Positions 8,368-14,195 of a stretch of DNA of 14,195 nucleotides are shown here, in pieces. The notes beneath the pieces are model-generated. The model had not been told where the DNA came from and did not search any database. It saw only the letters and a program-made list of their open reading frames with translations. Positions within the stretch are counted from its first letter, which is position 1, and each line of letters begins with the position of its first letter. The stretch comes from Spongospora subterranea (lineage: Eukaryota; Endomyxa; Phytomyxea; Plasmodiophorida; Plasmodiophoridae): contig OUQQ01000700.1 in NCBI GenBank assembly GCA_900404475.1, positions 1-14,195 of the forward strand. The letters run 5' to 3'. The position numbers and the translations under genes were made by a program.

Positions 8368-9665
8368 CTAAAACCCCATATAATCGGTGTGTTTGTCAGC
8401 CTTGGCTTTGTGGGTTTTCCAAGATCGCCACTTGGAAACAAAAGCTTTGGAATTGGAAAGCTCGGTATACGGCTCCGTAATATGGGGAGCATGATTCGGA
8501 AAAACGGCGTCCATGATGTCAATCATATGAAACACCTGGTCTGCAGAATAACCATAAAGCATTTGCATGAGACCCACGCTGTGCAATTGCTGTTCATGGG
8601 AAGGTTCAATGGATTGCGGGTTTAAGGTCATGAACAGGGTATGCCGGGAAGCTTCTTGCGTCATGTGATTGTCGGTAATCATAGGCCCATGATGAATAAT
8701 ATCTCCACAAAATACAAAAACGTCTCCAATCTCAAATTGGCCAGATGGAGTGACAGGAATCATTTCAGAGGGCAGTCGATCGCCAGCCCAAACACCATCC
8801 ATACGCAGTGGAGCGAACCGCTTATTCAAATTCTCTCTTTGTTGGAGGTTTTTGACTCGGTTTTGGGAATTTACCTCAAGCATGTGGTATGGAAGGGAAC
8901 GCTGGGATTGGTGGTCACGAGGGAGAACTTCTGTGCATGCGAAGCCGGAGTTAAGGGAGATCAAAACTCTTACGTGTTCAGCGTACAGAGAGTCTGCATG
9001 AGGGACCTGAAACACAGATGTCAAAAACAAGCAAGATTAGCTGAACAAACCAGGAATAGGTAACAGGTGAGAAAAAAGCATAAGGTGTCGGGTTGGTAGA
9101 AATGATGAAAACTTACTTGTGCCGGACTGCCAGTCAGTTTATAAGAGTCCTCAAACTCCTCAGGAATTGTGAAATCGCACTCAGGGAAGGCCATCTTAAC
9201 TAAAGGGAGAAGGTACTCAGAGAATAACCACCGTAACGCATGCTCAGAGGCCGAGCAAAGATCCTGGAACTGCTTTGGTTGAAATCGGATTTGTCCTGAG
9301 CAGCAAGATATGATATTTGGGTTGCATTTCAGGGGATGCATCCTACCATTGTGCATGCCCAGAAGCGAAATATCTGTGCCTGCCACAAGCTGTTCATGCA
9401 CAGTTGTAAATAAAGCATGAGGCAGAAGCCCTCTGAGGACAATGGCTCCTTCCGATAACAACTGGGATTTCAGTGCCTTCAAAATAACGGGCGGTGGATT
9501 TTGAAAATCATGGGCGCTGACGACAACATTGAGGTATCTTCCCCTACAGGAACTGAGTTGTGCAGCGAGGTGAATGCGATAATATCCTAACTCTGGACGA
9601 AGTCGTGGGCTGGAATCAACTACTGGCTCTGGGATGATGACAGGGATTGACGAAACACTGTTCAT
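8368..9665 (-). CDS. 2-oxoglutarate/Fe(II) dioxygenase, phytanoyl-CoA hydroxylase-like, two exons
   Basis: Exon 1 runs 9665-9117 and exon 2 runs 9006-8368, joined in phase 0 across a 110-bp intron, giving 395 aa and ending at TAG. Members of this fold hydroxylate a substrate using O2, 2-oxoglutarate and Fe(II). The iron triad is visible: HAD at residues 186-188 (the HxD motif, just after the intron) and a distal His in FCGDIIHHGP (288 or 289). Arg304 in EASRHTLF is placed to bind 2-oxoglutarate. An N-terminal segment QLLSEGAIVLRGLLP is typical of the region leading into the double-stranded beta helix. The start ATG at 9665 is the first in frame. The substrate cannot be told. The gene lies 43 bp after the stop of the upstream minus-strand exon, so spacing is tight. 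No defects are seen; probably functional. Confidence 0.85.
9007..9116 (-). other. Spliceosomal intron of the dioxygenase gene
   Basis: The donor GTAAGT follows codon CAA (exon ends at 9117). The acceptor TCTGTGTTTCAG precedes GTCCCTCAT (exon starts at 9006). The intron is 110 bp and phase 0. Reading through it gives a short divergent tail and a stop, whereas removing it restores the HxD motif in frame. Confidence 0.88.
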
Positions 9666-9708
9666 TTCCTGTCAGTCTGTAATAAAGGCAGTAGAATATG
9701 CGGGAAAT

Positions 9709-10111
9709 TTACTGAGTTATTGTAAAATAGGTAGAAAAAGGGGAATATTCAATCAGATACTGGTCAAATAGTGCCTGTAGAATTTCATCGGCCTGACTAA
9801 CATCGGCAAGAAGAAGCTCTGCGGGATTTTCATCCAACATGGTACAAAATTCGGCTGAGAGCGGCAGCAAGTGGTCGGTGAGCGAGGGGTCTTGTTCCTC
9901 CGCAAAAATTTGCCAAAGGGTCAACACCTCCTGGCTTAACTGCAGACACCTGCAGACAAGGATGGCACCTTGTGCAGCGGGGAGTGGCCCGGCTGTCATC
10001 CTCGTCAATATATCCAACAAATCCTCCGGCTTGCATCGTACAGGAGTGAGATGCAGGTCGGCGTAAAGACCAAACACAGCCTGGTGCTGGCTGAAAAGCG
10101 CCAGCAACTGC
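9709..10111 (-). CDS. Terminal exon of a helical protein, DDT-domain-like
   Basis: The frame is open from an acceptor-like ATATTGCAG (AG at 10113-10112) to a TAA at 9711-9709, about 134 codons. The sequence is leucine-rich and clearly amphipathic: LLALFSQHQAVFGLYADLHL, then CKPEDLLDILTR, GPLPAAQGAILVCRCLQL and ADEILQALFDQYLIEY. The order (Leu/Phe-rich helix, FG, a loop, EDLL..L, GPL, another helix) resembles the DDT domain of chromatin-remodelling subunits, a DNA/nucleosome-linker binding helical fold. The match is by pattern only. The upstream part would lie rightward; the SANT-like exon at 10706 is the nearest candidate, but simple phase joining does not work, so a further exon would be needed. 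It could equally be another all-helical protein. Confidence 0.55.
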
Positions 10112-10537
10112 CTGCAATATTACAGGTTGTGTGTCAATGAATAAGTGTATGATTCATGTTTAACATCTCACGGTCTGGTTATCGTTATTTTGTTGATTAG
10201 ATTTGCCTCTGTGGGCGGGCGCGTCAGGTCTCTCGCGTCTGAGCAATTGTCTGTCAAAAAAAATGACTCGGGCAGTGCGTTTGTTTCCTGGTGTAGAGTT
10301 AAAAAAAGAACGGCGAAAAGATGAATATACTGATGGTCAATTGAACTGCGAACATAACGGTTTTTTACCCAACATTGAAAAACAAAGTGAAAAAATTGTA
10401 TGGAATAACAAGGTGACGCAAATAACATCAGTGTTCTGGTAACTGATTAGTAAAGGGGGCGAAAACGATGTGAATGTGAAAACACGGGAATCAAAACGCG
10501 AAAAGAATATAAGTGTTGGGACAAACCAACGTCGAAC
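10112..10537. other. Probable intron or spacer
   Basis: Between the SANT-like exon and the DDT-like exon there is no convincing coding sequence. Short frames exist on both strands (10203-10442 plus, 10428-10168 minus) but show no family features. If the two exons belong to one gene this is mostly intron. Confidence 0.4.
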
Positions 10538-10706
10538 CTGAACTCAGGATCACGAAGCGTTTTCGCACGCCAGCTCGTGTCCAGTTGCGCGTCGCAGGGT
10601 GCAGCGCCTGCAGCTCGGACGCCAACCACTGCCAGCATGGCCGGTTGCGTTGGGCATACAACCTTAAGAGATCCTGATCTTCGGTTAAAGACCATGACGG
10701 TGACAT
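10538..10706 (-). CDS. SANT/Myb-like domain exon (copy 1)
   Basis: The ATG at 10706 opens SPSWSLTEDQDLLRLYAQRN, then RPCWQWLASELQALHP and NWTRAGVRKRFVIL. This is the Myb/SANT pattern: three spaced tryptophans, an acidic first helix (TEDQDLL) and a basic third helix (W..A.VRKR) that would contact DNA or histone tails. The likely donor is AG/GTTCGA (exon ends at 10538, phase 1), conserved in the second copy at 12231. Over 54 residues the two copies share 34 identities. An in-frame stop lies a few codons upstream of the ATG, supporting a first exon. The downstream partner may be the DDT-like exon, but that is not proven. Confidence 0.65.
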
Positions 10707-10834
10707 GATCAAATGTCGACGACGGAGTTAAATGCGGATTGTCAAGAACAGATTAGTACGCCACTGCGTACTCGTGAAAAAAATCTAAAAATACATCAAT
10801 ATCTGTGAAATGTCGGGATATTTATTTCGAAGAA

Positions 10835-11103
10835 CCTGAGCTACAATAACGATATTTTTCTAATAAGGGTGGTACATTAATCGCAGTCTGGGAAATCAAA
10901 GATATCCCGAGTTGTTATTGTTGGTAAAGTGTGGGGAAAGGGTTTTTTGTTGGTAAAGTGTGGGGAAAAACTAAGAATGATTACCTGAGCTACAATAACG
11001 ATATTTTTCTAATAAGGGTGGTACATTAATCGCAGTCTGGGAAATCAAAGATATCCCGAGTTGTTATTGTTGGTAAAGTGTGGGGAAAAACTAAGAATGA
11101 TTA
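10835..11103 (+). repeat. 149-bp tandem direct duplication
   Basis: The 105 bp starting CCTGAGCTACAATAACG at 10835 recur without a mismatch from 10984. The piece TTGTTGGTAAAGTGTGGGGA at the end of each copy occurs a third time at about 10947-10983, so the unit step is 149 bp with a partial extra tail. Identity is complete, so the duplication is very recent or an assembly product. It lies in non-coding sequence. Confidence 0.9.
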
Positions 11104-12230
11104 TTTAATTGAAGAGGATGGATAGACTGCGGTAGGTGAGAACTTGATGGGATGGTGAAGGGTTTTAGATGAAGTTAAGACCTGAGAAATTGGATAAATT
11201 GAGAAAACCAAATGGTTGATGTCAAATAAATTAAAAGCGTCCCTTTCCAGTTATCAACATGTAGTGGAGTGAGAATATGAGGTTCAATTTTCCAGGTTGT
11301 GGCTCCAACCTGCATCCGCGAAAACCCTTGAGACAGTGTTGACAATCAAAGAAGTAGAGACTTGATGATAGTTGAGGAGGTGGAGTTTCACCTACAAACA
11401 GTAGAGCGACCCAGATGATGACAGATGAGATGATCGAGAATTTAGGAACAAGAGTAGCGTGACCTACATTATGGTAATTGAAACCATCGACATTGGGACC
11501 GATTGGATTATAGAGGAAGAGTGAAGGGACCGACTTGATGGTTGTAGAGACAGTCGACAATTCACATGTGATACAATGATTTTTCAAAGATAGATATGTA
11601 GCGATCTATTCGATAGTAGTGGAGATAATCGACTATGAAGAGGAGTAGATCGATTTACTAGAGCGATCCATATGATGACAGAGACATCATCGCCAATCAA
11701 TCAAAGCGATTTCGTTTATCGCAGTTGATATCATCGGAATTCAATGAGAAGGACTGGAGATGAATAAGAAAATAGAGAACAATGACACTTTTGAATGCGT
11801 TGATAAACATAAGCACCTACTTTTTAGAAGTTGAGATAATGGATATTCAACGAAGCAGAGTAGAGCGACCCACTGTTTGAAACCATCGACTTCGATATGA
11901 GGCGACCTACTTGCTGATAGAGGAGATTATCGACACTCAGTAAAAAAGGTGACTCGATCCACATGACGAAAATTAAGATTGAGGTTTATTGAGGAATGTA
12001 ACGCCTGGATGATGCTTGAATTGACGATATTCAGTTCTGCAGACCTGAGCGATCATGAAATTTTTCCCATGTTCAAAAACAAATACAATGGCAAACCCAA
12101 TTGAATTTATGACTGCAATAGAAAAGTGAGGCAGATGAGATGATGGGTATGGTGACGGTTCAGCAATGCCCACAAAAAAATAACAGAAAATGAAAGGATA
12201 TAAAGTCTGTGGACAAGACCATCTTCGAAC
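11104..12230. other. Long non-coding stretch with short cryptic repeats
   Basis: No gene is supported. From about 11380 to 11960 the plus strand is purine-rich with recurring words: AGAGCGACC-like at 11403, 11661 and 11863, GATGACAGA at about 11416 and 11675, and GAGATAATCGAC or GAGATTATCGAC at about 11620 and 11922. Spacing is irregular. It looks like a decayed simple or minisatellite region. A minus-strand frame at 11587-11231 has no family features. Confidence 0.4.
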
Positions 12231-12432
12231 CTGAACTCAAAACACTATAGCGTGATCGCACGCAGGCTCGCGTCCACTGGCGCGTCGAGGGGTATAAGGT
12301 TTTTAGCTCGGCCGCCAACCAATTCCAACAAGGCCTGTTGCGTTCGGAATAGAGCTTCATCAAGTTGTGGTCCTCACCTGCAGACCACGACTCCGAACTG
12401 CGCGAAAGGGTCTCGGAAGCCGGATTGACGTG
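12231..12432 (-). CDS. SANT/Myb-like domain exon (copy 2)
   Basis: An acceptor-like TTTCTCACAG precedes position 12432. The frame then reads HVNPASETLSRSSESWSAGE, DHNLMKLYSERNRPCWNWLA and QWTRACVRSRYSVLSSG, a Myb/SANT domain with the same three tryptophans as copy 1. The AG/GTTCGA donor at 12231/12230 matches copy 1 in position and phase, and similarity continues for some 40 bp past the donor. Unlike copy 1, the domain has about a dozen extra residues before the first Trp and no ATG, so it is an internal exon or has lost its start. It could be part of the chromodomain gene to its right or a duplicate fragment. No stop falls inside the domain. Confidence 0.6.
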
Positions 12433-12724
12433 CTGTGAGAAACTCTAATAATGCCATGAAGAGATTAATATTGCAATATATGTCTGCGACATTGACATAC
12501 CGGTTCAGGGGGTATCTGCAGATCATTTTGATCTGTTGCACAGATCAATAGTTCCTGAGAATGTTCATTGTCAATGGGAGTAAACATGGCACTCTCCATA
12601 TTATCATCTGTTGTGTCATTTCAATGATTGACAGATCATCCCGGCCATAGAACAGCTGATATTACCGGGTTGATACGTATCACTGAATGAAAATGTTGGA
12701 CTGTTATCATTTCCGCTAAGTTCC

Positions 12725-13150
12725 GTTTGGCTTGCTGCAAAAAGTAAGGTTTAGGTTGAATCAGGCCGAAGCATGGTCAGTGAAAACGGAAAATGAATCA
12801 CATACGAGCAATATCATGTAACTTTTGGGTGTCAATCATTGCAGCAAATTGGCCATTGCGAGATTCTGCAGCATATGCTGCCGTTGTCTGACTTGCTGCA
12901 AAAGAGTTAAATCATCCCAATGCACCATCAGTGAAAACCCAATGAATTACATACGATCAATTTCATCTATATGTTGCGCTTCAGGGTTGTCAGCGTTTTA
13001 GCCATAAGATTTTCATCATATGCTGCCGTTGTCTGGCTTGCTGCAAAAATAGTTGATTCATCCAGATGCACAATCAGTGAAACACCGATGAATGACATAC
13101 GATTGATTGCATGTAAGATTTGCGCGTCAGCCATAACCGCTTCTTCGGTG
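12725..13150 (-). repeat. Three decayed tandem copies of the chromodomain gene's tail
   Basis: The word CTTGCTGCAAAA occurs at 12731, 12892 and 13037. The flanking text also matches: TGCTGCCGTTGTCTG upstream in the last two copies, and CAGTGAAAA/CAGTGAAAC, AATGAAT.ACATACGA and CAAT/GATT downstream in all three, giving a step of about 145-161 bp. The rightmost copy is the coding tail of the chromodomain gene. The other two lie past its stop and contain shifts and stops. Each copy, read on the minus strand, has a TTTTTGCAG-like acceptor signal. Confidence 0.7.
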
Positions 13151-13612
13151 AGATCGTAGTTTGCTGTGACAACCCTAAAGTTCAAGGGATTACAATGCGC
13201 AGTAGAAACTTGACAGTATTTACAGTAAACGAAGTTTCTGATTTCTGTTGAGAAAATCAGAGAGAAGAAAGGGTTTCAAGAATACAAAGCTTACCTGGAT
13301 ATATATTGCAGTATTCCAAAGCAACATCTGGACTGCCAGCGAGATTGTGACATGGCTCCCAAGTCGCATCTTCGGCAGCAAGACCCACCCACTTGACAAG
13401 GAAGTCTAACCCCCCCCTCCCCAGAGAACCGATGTCTGAGAATCGATTCAACGTCCCAAAAAATGTCAGAAGCTTCATAAATGCAAGCGACGAGGGTTTG
13501 AGGGCAACGACGCGCTGGGAACGTGTACGGATCGCCTCCTTTTGGCAACGAGATTTCAATTTGGTCATTAAGACACCGTCGGACATGACGGCTGTCATAC
13601 CGCTGGGATGAC
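12967..13612 (-). CDS. Chromodomain protein, at least two exons, homopolymer indels
   Basis: Exon 13612-13295 follows an acceptor (TTTAGTTTCAG). It contains a chromodomain, a module that binds methylated histone tails: FWDVESILRHRFSGEGG, then LDFLVKWVGLAAEDATWEP and CHNLAGSPDVALEYC. The WDVE..IL part lies one frame away from the rest. The switch points are an A6 run (13458-13463, plus strand) and a C8 run (13410-13417), as if one base was lost and one gained. The outer frame keeps phase with both neighbouring exons, so sequencing indels are likely. A 50-bp intron (13294-13245, GTAAGC..TTTTCTCAACAG) leads to exon 13244-12967, open for 93 codons to TAG. It starts EIRNFVYCKYCQVSTAHCN, a possible small zinc site, and ends LKRNI. 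It is not a retroelement integrase tail as far as I can see. Confidence 0.7.
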
Positions 13613-13724
13613 CTGAAACTAAAGTGACCATACTCTGCTGATCATTAATGGGAACCGGGACAATGAAATTCCGCAATCGCAATCGCTTGCCGGATGATTC
13701 GAACTCGTCATCGAATTGAATTAC

Positions 13725-13950
13725 CTATATGTATGATCGGAAGCAATCTGGGAGAATTGTGGAATAACCTACAGTTCCCTTGTCGAAGGGTGAAGGGATT
13801 CGGATTATTAGTAAATCCTTTTTTTATTTTAAAATAATCAAGGACAATTTTGCATGTCTCAGAGCATTTGAACTTGATCTTGAACGATGAGAGGTCCGAA
13901 TCATTGGACGTCATGCCGATGTTGTTGCTACGACTTGAAACCCTCTGGGT
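13725..13950 (-). CDS. Probable upstream exon of the chromodomain gene
   Basis: The frame is open from the right edge region to a donor ATATAG/GTAATT at 13725/13724, followed by a 112-bp intron ending at 13613. The phase (one base carried over) fits the next exon's outer frame. Candidate acceptors are TTTTAACCCAG or GGGTTTCAAG near 13935-13950, so the left part of the open frame (in the inverted repeat) is probably not exon. The piece SSFKIKFKCSETCKIVLDYF followed by KIKKGF resembles the second strand and helix of SUMO/Rad60-type ubiquitin-like domains; this is a weak pattern match. The start of the gene is outside or uncertain. Confidence 0.35.
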
Positions 13951-13997
13951 TAAAACATCCCTTGGGATACGGCAATGTTGACGCTTGCTGGAACCCT

Positions 13998-14140
13998 GGG
14001 GGGGGGGGGCCCACAATTCAATAGAAAGTCCACATATAACCCGTTGGATCGAGTGACACCGTTGGATTCCTGGCAGGCAGTGCAACGGATGCCACTCGAT
14101 CCAACGGGTTATATGTGGACTTTCTATTGAATAATGGGCC
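13998..14140. repeat. Perfect 40-bp inverted repeat with 37-bp spacer beside a G12 run
   Basis: Positions 14016-14055 (starting ATTCAATAGAAAGTCC) and 14093-14132 are exact reverse complements. Pairing continues imperfectly inward (CCGTTG at 14059-14064 against CAACGG at 14083-14088, leaving a loop of about 18 bases) and outward (GGCCCA against TGGGCC). A run of 12 G occupies 13998-14009. The result is a long hairpin of about 130 bp. It may be a MITE-like foldback, a cruciform, or an inverted-duplication artefact of library preparation. Confidence 0.92.
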
Positions 14141-14195
14141 GATGACCAGTTGTATGCTTTGGGCGCCGGCGCCCACACGTCCCATCGACGATTTC

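Noticed and set aside
8389..9063. Plus-strand frames across the dioxygenase
   Set aside because: They are antisense shadows of exon 2 and cross the verified intron.
10203..10442. Plus-strand 79-codon frame
   Set aside because: No family features, and it lies in the presumed intron/spacer between two minus-strand exons.
10835..11103. Direct repeats as LTRs of a retroelement
   Set aside because: The copies are adjacent in tandem with nothing between them and lack primer-binding or polypurine features.
11231..11587. Minus-strand 118-codon frame
   Set aside because: Composition and the cryptic repeats around it suggest chance openness; no motif or splice context.
13295..13612. Chromodomain as the tail of an LTR-retrotransposon integrase
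   Set aside because: No integrase, RNase H or protease sequence lies upstream, and the domain sits in spliced exons with matching phases.
1..14195. tRNA, rRNA and CRISPR arrays
   Set aside because: No cloverleaf with A/B boxes, no rRNA core sequence and no regular short repeat-spacer pattern was seen by eye on either strand.

Overview
The window looks like nuclear DNA of a eukaryote. Several reading frames are interrupted by GT..AG introns with good splice sites: about 110-113 bp in the dioxygenase, chromodomain and Pol III genes, and one candidate of 50 bp. The mix of compact spliced genes, a decayed non-LTR retroelement, satellite-like repeats and pseudogenes would fit a protist or an early-branching fungus. 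I cannot name the lineage.

Left part (1-3120). A long imperfect foldback lies at the very edge. It is followed by two short divergent intronless frames (958 leftward; 985 rightward, an N-terminal membrane segment plus a Gly/Asn-rich tail) and a beta-rich leftward frame broken by a frameshift and a stop. I do not recognise any of these three. From 3120 down to 2200, on the minus strand, is the 3' end of a gene for the second-largest subunit of RNA polymerase III (RPC2/POLR3B). It has recognisable exons and intron sites, but also two in-frame TAG stops, a lost zinc ligand and a frameshift, so it is a pseudogene.

Middle (about 3100-7560). The 5' side of the RPC2 fragment is cut off by a GC-rich, 5'-truncated, multiply frameshifted non-LTR (LINE-type) reverse transcriptase element on the plus strand. 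Inside it a 261-bp direct duplication surrounds a single N, which looks like an unmerged contig overlap. The element abuts a tandem array of about five diverged 334-bp units. Two units carry matching 70-100 codon frames with a faint histone-fold look.

Right part (7560-14195). All supported genes are on the minus strand. They are a two-exon 2-oxoglutarate/Fe(II) dioxygenase of the phytanoyl-CoA hydroxylase type (395 aa, intact), a helical exon resembling a DDT domain, two SANT/Myb-like exons that are paralogues of each other, and a chromodomain gene with at least two or three exons. The chromodomain is disturbed by two opposite homopolymer indels. Chromatin-type domains (chromodomain, SANT, DDT-like, perhaps SUMO-like) therefore cluster in about 4 kb. 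Repeats are a 149-bp tandem duplication, three decayed copies of the chromodomain gene's tail, and a perfect 40-bp inverted repeat beside a 12-G run at the right edge.

No rRNA, tRNA, CRISPR array or bacterial-type operon was found. The most interesting items are the RPC2 pseudogene/LINE/array junctions, the coding-like satellite and the chromatin-domain cluster.
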